A DNA stretch of 9,700 nt from Phycisphaerae bacterium (GTDB taxonomy: Bacteria; Planctomycetota; Phycisphaerae; Sedimentisphaerales; Anaerohalosphaeraceae): NCBI GenBank assembly GCA_021736615.1, contig JAIPFN010000223.1, positions 1-9,700 on the forward strand. Direction: 5' to 3'. The notes beneath the pieces were generated by a model. That model was not told where the DNA came from and did no database searches. It saw only the letters and a list, made by a program, of their open reading frames with translations. Position 1 is the first letter of the stretch; every line of letters starts with the position of its first letter. Positions 1 through 7,085 of the stretch are shown here, in pieces. The translations under genes and the position numbers were made by a program.

Positions 1-141
1 CAAATCTTTTTCCGGTTTTTTTGAAATATTTTTGTTTTTTTTGTAAAATCGGCGTGTTTTGGCTACAAAAACGGGTGTTATCAGCCCCCATAGCAAGATA
101 ATTATACAGAAAATAGTAATTTCAAATACGATTTTTTGCTC

Positions 142-2049
142 TTATAAAATTTTCCTAAGCTCTTTTACGAAATTATTGTCCTCGAAAAGCCCCCTGACCT
201 GCTGGAAATCTTTATTTTTGTCGTTTTCAGTGCCGTCCAACGCGTAACCGGTCTTACTTCTTTGGGAATATTCCTTTTCGGCATCGGCTAGAATGGCTTC
301 TATATGCTCTGCATTAAGCTCTTTATGCCTTTTGGTTAACTTTTCAATAGTGGCAGGCGACATGTTATCGGCGTCGATATTCAGTATTTGTTTGAGTTTT
401 TCTTTTGCCCAGACTTGCTGATCGCTGCCGTATTGCTTTTGTATCAGCCGAATCTCCTGATTAAAGGACTCTATAGAACTTACCTGGCCGATCTCAATCT
501 TCTGCCATAGTGATTCCAGCCGGGCTTTGGGCATGAGGAGACCGGCTATATCTGGCCAATAATCGCTGTAGAGGCCTTTTTCATCGCATGTGTTATCAGT
601 ATTGGAATCCAGTGTTTTTTCGATCAGATATATTTCCGCATTTTTGCGGTACAACTCAATTGCTCTGACGGCATCGGCTCTTTTAATAACTGCCGCATCT
701 ATGGGGATTGTTTGTGATGAAGGGTCGGCTTGTGCGATCATTTCTTCAAGTTTTTTGCAGGCATCTATAATCATTGAAACCGTGTATGGAGTCATTACTT
801 CAAAGGAAATCGCGTCGCGTTTGTTTTTGCCTCTTTTGTCTCTATTGGGCCATTTTAGGCCATCTCTGAGAGTTCCTGAACTTTCCAGCTGTATTGCCGG
901 GACGATGTATGTCTGTTCGTCCAAATTGTAAATTTTACTGAAAGGGAAACTCGACGAATCAAATGGCTGGGCATGCTTTCCAAGCACAGCGCTAAACGGG
1001 CCGGTAAGCGACGGCCAAAGCATATACGTAAATGAGCCGGTCTTTGTACCCCTTAAAAGTTTGCCTTCGTGGACCGGGCCGAGTCGGTACATGTGGTTTG
1101 ACTGGTTTGCCCCGCTGCCCGCGTTGAAAAAGCTTAGCAGTCCTGCGATTAGCAGCGATGATTTGTGGTGGGTTACGGTATATGGACCGGCGAAAACCGA
1201 GCATGCTTCTCCGCCGTAGAGTTCGGAATTTGCGAAGAAAAGCGAGTGTTCGGCGGAAAAGTGTTTTGCGATTTTACAGCCCTGTCCTACGTAAACTTTT
1301 TCTATAACCGCCCCGGTGTCCAGGGTAGCGTATTCTGCGATTATGAAATCTTTAGCGTTTACGTCTGCGCCGATATAAGTTGGCAATTCCGGATCGCAGA
1401 GAATCGTGCCGTTAATGAGCGTTGAGGCCCCTCGTATGATCGTTGACGGTCCGATGTTGACGTCGATTATCTCGCGTGCAAACGAAATCTTTGTGCCGTC
1501 TGAGATTACCGCGGTTTTTTCTCTGGCGGATTGGACGCATTTGGCGGCAATGGCATTGAGTTTTTCGATAAGCTGCGGGCGGTACCTGTGAAGGCACATC
1601 AAGTATGCGAACTGGGCGGTCAGGCCCTCAAACAACGTCACCTGCCTCCCCCCTGCTTCGTTGAGGACTTTGACTTCGGTGCCGCAGCCGAATGACGCGT
1701 TTTCGCTTGCCTGTACGGTGCCTGCGTTTTCTATGCAGACGCCCTTTCCAATATGATAACCGGAGATGTGGATGCCGATGTTCACAATTCGGCAATTATC
1801 TCCAATCGTGCAGTTATTTATTACGGCATTGTAAATGCAGGAGGGTTTTTCATTTCCGAGAGCATCGGTTACTTCACCCGATAGTGCTCCGATCTTGACG
1901 AGACCGCTAAAAGCTGAGTTACTTACCAGATACGGGTCGAATTCTTCTGTGACGAAAATAGTTGACCAGTCTGCGGCGGTGCAGCCGTGCTTTATCAGGA
2001 TTGAGACCTGTTTGTCGGTTAGACTACTGTATTTGGCGGATTCCAGCAT
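142..2049 (-). CDS. DUF4954 family left-handed beta-helix protein
   Basis: The 635-residue product matches the DUF4954 family as I remember it, which has an N-terminal left-handed parallel beta-helix resembling the hexapeptide-repeat domains of nucleotidyltransferases and acyltransferases. Hexapeptide-like turns lie at about residues 70-135 (for example TIGDNCRIVNIGIHI) and 185-290. The most conserved block is at about 285-340, including GPYTVTHHKSSLLIAG followed by a Ser/Asn-rich stretch and RGTKTGS. Residues 385-635 are mostly helical and charged, and probably correspond to the DUF6819 tail. The length is normal for the family. There is no signal peptide, so it is probably cytoplasmic. The reaction is not established; a sugar-nucleotide or acyl-transfer role is inference from the fold. 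The ATG is fixed by an in-frame TAA only six bases upstream. No Shine-Dalgarno is visible there, and a heptamer repeat fills that place. It is divergent from the glycosyltransferase at 2408. Confidence 0.9.
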   Translation of the reverse strand: MLESAKYSSLTDKQVSILIKHGCTAADWSTIFVTEEFDPYLVSNSAFSGLVKIGALSGEVTDALGNEKPSCIYNAVINNCTIGDNCRIVNIGIHISGYHIGKGVCIENAGTVQASENASFGCGTEVKVLNEAGGRQVTLFEGLTAQFAYLMCLHRYRPQLIEKLNAIAAKCVQSAREKTAVISDGTKISFAREIIDVNIGPSTIIRGASTLINGTILCDPELPTYIGADVNAKDFIIAEYATLDTGAVIEKVYVGQGCKIAKHFSAEHSLFFANSELYGGEACSVFAGPYTVTHHKSSLLIAGLLSFFNAGSGANQSNHMYRLGPVHEGKLLRGTKTGSFTYMLWPSLTGPFSAVLGKHAQPFDSSSFPFSKIYNLDEQTYIVPAIQLESSGTLRDGLKWPNRDKRGKNKRDAISFEVMTPYTVSMIIDACKKLEEMIAQADPSSQTIPIDAAVIKRADAVRAIELYRKNAEIYLIEKTLDSNTDNTCDEKGLYSDYWPDIAGLLMPKARLESLWQKIEIGQVSSIESFNQEIRLIQKQYGSDQQVWAKEKLKQILNIDADNMSPATIEKLTKRHKELNAEHIEAILADAEKEYSQRSKTGYALDGTENDKNKDFQQVRGLFEDNNFVKELRKIL

Positions 2050-2053
2050 TTTT

Positions 2054-2088
2054 TAGCGATTAGCAATTAGCGATCAGCGATTAGCTGA
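2054..2088. repeat. Heptamer tandem repeat array 1 (TAGCGAT type)
   Basis: Five contiguous 7-nt units: TAGCGAT, TAGCAAT, TAGCGAT, CAGCGAT and a degenerate TAGCTGA. The array starts four bases upstream of the start codon of the minus-strand DUF4954 gene, so it occupies that gene's 5' leader and ribosome-binding position. Confidence 0.85.
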
Positions 2089-2301
2089 CCGGGCCTTGTT
2101 CGTCGTCCTTGCAATTTATTAAATTTCCACTGTTTTCTGTCCCTGCGATCGCGCTTCGGGTTTTTGTTGTCATATGGTTTATATCGGATATTAAAAGTCG
2201 CAACTTTAATTGGGCAGGTCCTAAAATAATGTTTCCGACCAGACAATAGCAGGGTTATTTTCGGACGTTATTTTTTCGTCTAAAAATGCTGTCGTCAGAT
2301 T

Positions 2302-2329
2302 TTGAAGGTGCCGATTTAATACTTATAAT
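2302..2329 (+). promoter_or_regulatory. Putative sigma70-type promoter for the glycosyltransferase
   Basis: TTGAAG (2302-2307) is separated by 16 bp from a perfect TATAAT (2324-2329), about 78 bp upstream of the ATG at 2408. The -10 is strong; the -35 matches four of six positions. The rest of the 358-bp divergent gap holds heptamer array 1 and a short direct repeat, GTTATTTTCGGAC then GTTATTTTTTCGTC (2254-2280). I could not identify a convincing promoter for the minus-strand gene. Confidence 0.5.
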
Positions 2330-2407
2330 TTAGGTGTTCGACAGGAATACTAAGATCAAAACAGCAATATATGAGCAATTATATGAGTTAATTGAATAGG
2401 ATTTACT

Positions 2408-4198
2408 ATGAACCATAAAACAACCGCGGTACATGTTACACATGAGGCAATTGGTAAAATAGGAGGGATCGGTGCGGTCCTTGAGGGTCTTTTTACGGCC
2501 CCGTCTTATCTTGAAGAAATTGAAAGGTCGATCCTTGTATGCCCGTTATTTAATTACGACGGGGATGTATCGAAAAGGCTTGGCGAAGACGGGGAGGTGC
2601 TTTATTCCTCTATAGACGGGCTGACAAATACCAGCTATTATTCGAACTTCCGGCATATTGAGGCGATGTTCAATGTTAATATCGTTTATGGTCGGCGTAC
2701 GTTTGTAGATGAGCCGCACGGCATCGTAAGCTCGCCTGAAATACTGCTGATCGATGTTTCGCGTATCGAGAAACGCCCCATTAACGAAGTTAAAGCGGCG
2801 ATGTTCCGGGAGTTTGGACTTCAGAGTAATCTCTATGAACATATCTGGGACTATGAGCAGTGGATGAGACTTGGGCCACCTGCCCTTGCCGCGATAAAGG
2901 CAATCGGCTGCGCAGAATCCGATGGAGAAACGGTTATTGTCGCTCACGAGTATATGGGAATGCCTACGGCTCTTGCGGCAAAGCTTGACGATTCATTCGA
3001 CTTTAAGACGGTCTTTTATGCACATGAAGTCGCGACGATGCGGCCCATCGTTGAAAAAAGCCCCGGCCACGACACTATGTTTTATAATGTCATGGAAAAC
3101 GCCCACGAAAACGGAATGTATGTCAATGAGGTATTCGGCGATCAGAACCATTACTTTAAGCACGCACTTGTTGACGCGTCGCGTTTCTGCGATACTATCC
3201 TCGCGGTCGGCGATTATGTTGTCAAAGAGCTGAAATTCATGGCTCCCGAATTTGACCTTGCCGACATCGATCTTACATACAACGGGATTCCCGCTTTTGA
3301 GATCAGCATGGAGGAAAAACATAATTCCAAACGCAAACTTCAGGACTACTGCTATAATCTGCTTGGGCTGCGGCCCGATTACGTGTTTACACATGTTACG
3401 CGTATGACGCCCAGTAAGGGGCTTTGGAGGGACTTTAAGGTTCTTGGGCACATGGACGCCGAATTCGGCAAAAAAGGCAAGACAGGCGTACTGCTGGTCC
3501 TCAGCACCGAAACCAGCAAGAGGCGCAAACGTGACATCTATGACATGGAAGCCGAATATAACTGGCCCGTCGCGCATAGAGAAGGCATGCCTGATATGTC
3601 CGGCGGCGAAGCTAAGTTTTATACGGGATTGCAGGAGTTTAACGCAAAGAGCCGTAACATCAAGGCTGTGCTGATTAACCAGTTTGGTTTTGATATGAAC
3701 AGCTGCGGACAGCGGATGCCTTACGATATGGAATTTATGGATATTCGTAAAGGCAGCGACGCCGAGTTCGGCCAGAGTATTTATGAGCCTTTCGGAATCG
3801 CTCAGCTTGAGCCTTTGAGCTTTGGAGGCATCTGCGTTGTGACGAATGTCTGCGGCTGTGCGGGATTTGTTAAAGATGTGACCGGCGGCAGGGATGTGAA
3901 AAATGTGATCGTAGCCGACTATACCGATCTTGACGGTGAGGACTGGCGGAACGACCTCGAGGATCTTTTAAGCATCGACAAGGAAACGCGTGAGCATATC
4001 GAACATGAGGTCAGCCAGAAAGTGGCGAGGCAGCTTTGCGACAGGCTGCCTGTCAATGACGCTGAGGTCGAATGCCTCATTGCAAGCGGTTATGACATGG
4101 CCAGACATATGAGCTGGAATTCCGTGGTCAAGAACTACGTCATGAAAAGCCTGCATACGGCTCTGAGAACCAAAAAATGTAAAGAAGTGTTTATTTAA
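2408..4198 (+). CDS. GT-B glycosyltransferase, glycogen/starch synthase-like
   Basis: The 596-residue product has the marks of a retaining GT-B glycosyltransferase close to glycogen synthases. The N-terminus has K17-x-G-G20 (HEAIGKIGGIGAVLEGL), corresponding to the donor-binding KxGG loop. His-containing turns follow at AHEY (H180) and YAHE (H206). R332-M-T-P-S-K337 has the same spacing as the Arg/Lys pair that contacts the donor phosphates in bacterial glycogen synthase. The signature E460-PFGIAQL-E468 is the E-x7-E motif of GT4/GT5 enzymes. The length exceeds ADP-glucose GT5 enzymes (about 480 residues) and is nearer that of eukaryotic-type synthases, with inserts around 210-260 and 380-440. 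It is probably cytoplasmic and transfers glucose or a related sugar from a nucleotide donor to a glucan or similar acceptor; the substrate is not resolved. AGGA lies six bases before the ATG. Strong terminator downstream. Confidence 0.85.
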   Translation: MNHKTTAVHVTHEAIGKIGGIGAVLEGLFTAPSYLEEIERSILVCPLFNYDGDVSKRLGEDGEVLYSSIDGLTNTSYYSNFRHIEAMFNVNIVYGRRTFVDEPHGIVSSPEILLIDVSRIEKRPINEVKAAMFREFGLQSNLYEHIWDYEQWMRLGPPALAAIKAIGCAESDGETVIVAHEYMGMPTALAAKLDDSFDFKTVFYAHEVATMRPIVEKSPGHDTMFYNVMENAHENGMYVNEVFGDQNHYFKHALVDASRFCDTILAVGDYVVKELKFMAPEFDLADIDLTYNGIPAFEISMEEKHNSKRKLQDYCYNLLGLRPDYVFTHVTRMTPSKGLWRDFKVLGHMDAEFGKKGKTGVLLVLSTETSKRRKRDIYDMEAEYNWPVAHREGMPDMSGGEAKFYTGLQEFNAKSRNIKAVLINQFGFDMNSCGQRMPYDMEFMDIRKGSDAEFGQSIYEPFGIAQLEPLSFGGICVVTNVCGCAGFVKDVTGGRDVKNVIVADYTDLDGEDWRNDLEDLLSIDKETREHIEHEVSQKVARQLCDRLPVNDAEVECLIASGYDMARHMSWNSVVKNYVMKSLHTALRTKKCKEVFI

Positions 4199-4218
4199 AC
4201 TGACCTGTCGGCCAGTTT
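4197..4218 (+). other. Hairpin overlapping the glycosyltransferase stop codon
   Basis: AAACTGACC pairs with GGCCAGTTT across a TGTC loop, with one A/C mismatch. It starts inside the TAA stop. There is no T tract after it, so it is more likely a 3'-end stabilising hairpin than a terminator. A second small hairpin, CCGCC-TTT-GGCGG, lies at 4260-4272. Confidence 0.4.
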
Positions 4219-4220
4219 AT

Positions 4221-4251
4221 AATTACGAATTACTAATTACAAATTACGAAT
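4221..4251. repeat. Heptamer tandem repeat array 2 (AATTACN type)
   Basis: Four contiguous 7-nt units, AATTACG, AATTACT, AATTACA and AATTACG, plus a partial AAT. Only the last base of the unit varies. The array lies between the glycosyltransferase stop and its terminator, so it would be transcribed in the 3' UTR. Confidence 0.85.
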
Positions 4252-4310
4252 CGAGGAAACCGCCTTTGGCGGATACATAATAAAGGTCAGAGATACTTTT
4301 TGCTTCTACG

Positions 4311-4343
4311 AAAAAGCTCCGGGCTCGTTGTCCGGGGCTTTTT
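4311..4343 (+). terminator. Intrinsic terminator of the glycosyltransferase gene
   Basis: AAAAAGCTCCGG (4311-4322) pairs along its whole length with CCGGGGCTTTTT (4332-4343) with a single T-G wobble, across a 9-nt loop. The GC-rich stem with A and T tails is a classical terminator and could act in both directions. It lies 113 bp after the stop codon. Confidence 0.85.
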
Positions 4344-4361
4344 CTAGTTTTCAAATACTGA

Positions 4362-4415
4362 CCTTTCAAACCCTTCGCCCCTTTCACACCTTTCACACTT
4401 TTCAAACTTTTCAAA
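4362..4415. repeat. Nonamer tandem repeat array (CCTTTCACA / CTTTTCAAA)
   Basis: Six contiguous 9-nt units: CCTTTCAAA, CCCTTCGCC, CCTTTCACA, CCTTTCACA, CTTTTCAAA, CTTTTCAAA. Two further partial copies are suggested by TTTTCAAA at 4348-4355 and CGCCCTTCC at 4416-4424. The strand is almost pure pyrimidine plus A. It lies between the terminator at 4311-4343 and the promoter at 4448-4476, outside any convincing gene. Confidence 0.8.
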
Positions 4416-4447
4416 CGCCCTTCCCACGACCTTTTTATTTTCCTTGC

Positions 4448-4476
4448 TTGACATTACGAGGAAATTTTGCTAAAAT
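4448..4476 (+). promoter_or_regulatory. Near-consensus sigma70 promoter of the secreted protein gene
   Basis: A perfect TTGACA (4448-4453), a 17-bp spacer and TAAAAT (4471-4476). Transcription would start near 4483, giving a leader of about 90 nt. The leader contains a tandem direct repeat, CCTGTATAGT then CCTGTATGAT (4481-4500), and an inverted repeat, ACAGG-CA-CCTGT (4506-4517), which are possible regulatory elements. Confidence 0.75.
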
Positions 4477-4572
4477 GAGCCCTGTATAGTCCTGTATGAT
4501 TCTTAACAGGCACCTGTGAAAGTACGTTAAAAGCGGAAAAAAATAGGTATAAGGAATGGTGAGGGAAATGTA

Positions 4573-6786
4573 ATGAAGAAGTTAATTTTGTTGTTAGTGT
4601 TGGTATTCGTGGCAGGCAATAGTGCCGCAGTAACTGTCATTACTACCCCTGCCGAGCTTCAGGCCGTGGGCGAAGATTTAGCCGGCGATTACATATTAGG
4701 TAATGACATCGATCTTACCGGCTTCGCCTGGGAGCCTATATCTTACAAAGCCGACGGTGAAGATATTCCTTTCACAGGCACTTTTGACGGCGCCGACCAT
4801 ATAATCAACGGTTTGACCGCAATTGACGCTAATGGTTCTTTAGACGGTAAGTATAAGTGTGCTTCTCTGATCGGCGTCCTTGGCGTCGATGGCGTGGTCA
4901 AAAATGTTGGTTTAACAAATGTCGATGTTTTATCCGATTGGTATGTGGCAGCTTTGGTTGGTGATTGCTATGGTACGGTATCCAGGTGCTATGTTACCGG
5001 CGGCAGCGTGACCATTGTGGGGACAAATGGGCGCGGCGGCAATTGCGGCACCGTGATAGGTATGACTCGTGAGGGTGCCACTGTTACAGATTGTTATGCT
5101 TCTGACACGGTCGTAACATTTGCGGATAACCTTACAAATTGGAATAGCCAGGCCGGCTTCATCGGCGGCCAGCACGCAGGCGCTGAAGGCTTAGTGGCGA
5201 ATTGTTATTTTGAAGGAACAATCATAGGATTCAGCCCTGCCACCGAAACCGAAATCAGGCATGGCGGCGGCTTCCGGGATCACACCAGAGACGACAGTGT
5301 CACGATCAGTTGTTACTATGATATGGACCTTACCGGTTTCGACGACGGCCTGGGCTTTGGACGGACAACAGCCGAAATGAAGACGCAGGTCAATTTTGTT
5401 GGTTGGGATTTTGATGATACATGGACTATGATCGAAGGCCAGACTTATCCCACGCTCCTTCCAGAACCTCCCATAACGATTTACGTTGACGATGATGCTT
5501 CGCCCGATGGTGACGGGTTAAGCTGGGCAACTGCATTTAAATATCTCTGGGATGGGTTGGCTGTCGCATCTTATGGCGATCAAGTACGAGTCGCGCAGGG
5601 CACATACAAACCTGACCGCAACTCACGCAACCCGGCCGGGACCGGCAGCCGTGCTGCGACGTTTCAGTTGACCAGCGGTGCGACGGTCTACGGCGGCTAC
5701 GCCGGGCTTGGCGCCCCGGACCCGGATGACCGGGACATCGAGGCGTACGAGACCATCCTCAGCGGCGACCTGGCCGGCAACGATGGTCCTGATTTTGCCT
5801 ACAACGCCGATAACAGCTGCCACGTTGCTAACTGCAGCAACACCGACACGAATACCGTTCTGGACGGCCTTACCATTACAGCCGGTAATGCTGACAGTTC
5901 CTCGTCAATTGGCGATGGCGGCGGGGTACTTATCCAGTCAGGCAGCCCTGCGTTTAACAACTGCAGGTTTATCGGCAACATGGCCCAGGACAACGGCGGC
6001 GGGATAGCTGCCTATTCGGGCTACCCCTGTCCGAAAATGAACAACTGTATGTTTATCGGCAACTCGGCTGGTAATGATGGTGGAGGTTTTGGCTGCGGAC
6101 ACTCCGAACCGACTCTGATTAACTGTACGTTCACAGGTAACTCCGCCGGCGGCGATGGCGGAGGCATCTGCAGTTTTGCTTTTGGAACCATTTTGACTGT
6201 TAAAAACTGTATCCTCTGGGGCAACACTGCAAACGAGGGGCCGCAGATAGCATTGAAAAGCTTTGAGGGCAGTGCACTAATCAATTATTCCTGCCTGCTG
6301 GGTGGTCAGCTTGATATTTACACTGACTTTTCCGATCTTCTCTGGGGCACCGGCAACATTGGAGAAGATTTTGTCAATGACGATCCACTGTTTGTCGATG
6401 CTGACAATGGCGATTGCCATCTCAAATCCGAGGCGGGCAGATGGAACCCGGTAAGTGAAAGTTGGGTCACTGATGGCGTAACGAGTACTTGTATTGACGC
6501 TGGCAACCCGGGTTGTGATTTAGGTGATGAGCCGGTCGATGTAAACAATGTTCGTATCAATATGGGAGCTTACGGCGGCACAAACAAAGCAAGCAAAACT
6601 CCCGCAAATTGGGCTTCATTAGCTGATTTGACCAATGACCATAAAGTCGATCTCAAAGATTGGGGAGTTTTCGCTGCCTATTGGATGGATGGCGGCTACT
6701 GCATTCCCGCCGATCTCGACCGTAATGAGGTAGTCAATTTACTTGATATTAACCTTTTCACCAATGAATGGCTCTGGGAAAAATGA
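4573..6786 (+). CDS. Secreted beta-helix protein with GLUG-like repeats and dockerin-like C-terminus
   Basis: This 737-residue protein begins with a signal peptide (MKK, a Leu/Val-rich core, probable cleavage after NSAA at residue 19). Residues 20-290 carry GLUG-like turns such as AALVGDCYGTVSRCYVTGG and GFIGGQHAGAEGLVANCYFEG. A second beta-helix begins near 303 with IYVDDDASPDGDGLSWATAF. It has three clear repeats at about 455-540, CRFIGN, CMFIGN and CTFTGN, each followed by Asn/Asp-Gly-Gly-Gly, like Chlamydia Pmp or choice-of-anchor repeats. Residues 683-737 form a dockerin-like module with two acidic segments, LTNDHKVDLKDW and ADLDRNEVVNLLDIN, resembling Ca2+-binding loops. It is probably exported and surface-attached or polysaccharide-associated; no catalytic site is recognised. 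GGTGAGG eight bases before the ATG is a good ribosome-binding site. Codons in the middle, about 5620-5800, are much more GC-rich than at the ends. Confidence 0.85.
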   Translation: MKKLILLLVLVFVAGNSAAVTVITTPAELQAVGEDLAGDYILGNDIDLTGFAWEPISYKADGEDIPFTGTFDGADHIINGLTAIDANGSLDGKYKCASLIGVLGVDGVVKNVGLTNVDVLSDWYVAALVGDCYGTVSRCYVTGGSVTIVGTNGRGGNCGTVIGMTREGATVTDCYASDTVVTFADNLTNWNSQAGFIGGQHAGAEGLVANCYFEGTIIGFSPATETEIRHGGGFRDHTRDDSVTISCYYDMDLTGFDDGLGFGRTTAEMKTQVNFVGWDFDDTWTMIEGQTYPTLLPEPPITIYVDDDASPDGDGLSWATAFKYLWDGLAVASYGDQVRVAQGTYKPDRNSRNPAGTGSRAATFQLTSGATVYGGYAGLGAPDPDDRDIEAYETILSGDLAGNDGPDFAYNADNSCHVANCSNTDTNTVLDGLTITAGNADSSSSIGDGGGVLIQSGSPAFNNCRFIGNMAQDNGGGIAAYSGYPCPKMNNCMFIGNSAGNDGGGFGCGHSEPTLINCTFTGNSAGGDGGGICSFAFGTILTVKNCILWGNTANEGPQIALKSFEGSALINYSCLLGGQLDIYTDFSDLLWGTGNIGEDFVNDDPLFVDADNGDCHLKSEAGRWNPVSESWVTDGVTSTCIDAGNPGCDLGDEPVDVNNVRINMGAYGGTNKASKTPANWASLADLTNDHKVDLKDWGVFAAYWMDGGYCIPADLDRNEVVNLLDINLFTNEWLWEK

Positions 6787-6846
6787 TTCATAAATAAATA
6801 ACTGCAACATTGCCTTGGTCTCTTTTAGCTTCATAAGTCAATCTTA

Positions 6847-6924
6847 TAAAAGCCCAAACAAAAAACGCGGGAACGCAAGTTGAAAATCCCGGCTTTACGT
6901 CGCCCCCCCCCCGAATAGGAGTCT
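6847..6924 (+). repeat. REP palindrome 1 (variant, interrupted)
   Basis: It has REP flanks (AAAAGCCCAAACA before, CCGAATAGGAGTCT after) but an altered core. GGGAAC (6869-6874), loop GCAA, then GTT and, after a 6-nt interruption, CCC. Removing the interruption would give a GGGAAC/GTTCCC stem. A further stretch ending in a run of ten C (6903-6912) separates the core from the 3' flank. Confidence 0.6.
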
Positions 6925-6943
6925 ATAAACAACATACAAATCT

Positions 6944-6997
6944 TGTAAAAGCCCACCCAGAAGCGCGGGGGCGCAAGCCCCCCGAATAGGAGTCTAT
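6944..6997 (+). repeat. REP palindrome 2
   Basis: Flank ACCCAGAAGCGC, stem GGGGGC (6967-6972), tetraloop GCAA (6973-6976), stem GCCCCC (6977-6982), then CCGAATAGGAGTCT. The loop is of the GNRA type. It faces palindrome 3 as an inverted partner. Confidence 0.85.
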
Positions 6998-7017
6998 GAA
7001 CGACGTTAATATTTTGT

Positions 7018-7070
7018 GAGATTCTTATTCGGAGTGCTCGCGCACTCGCGCTTCTGGGTAGGGTTTTACA
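7018..7070 (-). repeat. REP palindrome 3 (inverted)
   Basis: Read on the minus strand: TGTAAAA, ACCCAGAAGCGC, stem GAGTGC, loop GCGA, stem GCACTC, then CCGAATAAGAATCT. The stem on the plus strand is 7032-7037 with 7042-7047. It lies just after the RAYT stop codon, in the convergent gap with the secreted-protein gene. Confidence 0.85.
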
Positions 7071-7085
7071 TTTTTGAGGGATGAA

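Larger units (their letters stand above)
6845..7070 (+). repeat. Left REP block, direct repeat of the right block
   Basis: It begins ATAAAAGCCCAAACAAAA and runs through three palindromes. It aligns in order with 7628-7814, sharing AAAGCCCAAACAAAA, the linker AACAACATACAA (right copy AACAACGTACAA), ACCCA before the second palindrome, and TTCGGAGTGCTCGCGCACTC in the third. The left copy is longer because its first palindrome carries extra sequence. Confidence 0.8.

Noticed and set aside
60..100. Possible terminator for the DUF4954 gene at the left edge
   Set aside because: GGCTA/TAGC and GGG/CCC pairings here are short and interrupted, and no clean stem followed by a T tract on the minus strand could be drawn.
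59..247. Open frame of 62 codons at the left edge
   Set aside because: It overlaps the end of the DUF4954 gene in antisense, starts in T-rich low-complexity sequence and has no initiation signal.
590..931. Open frame of 113 codons antisense to the DUF4954 gene
   Set aside because: The opposite strand has family-level similarity along its whole length; this frame has none.
2993..3577. Open frame of 194 codons antisense to the glycosyltransferase
   Set aside because: It is a shadow of a gene whose own frame carries clear catalytic motifs. No ribosome-binding site or recognised domain.
5678..6007. Open frame of 109 codons in another plus-strand frame
   Set aside because: It lies wholly inside the secreted-protein gene in its GC-rich part, where stop codons are rare. 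The product is low-complexity Thr/Ala/Arg.
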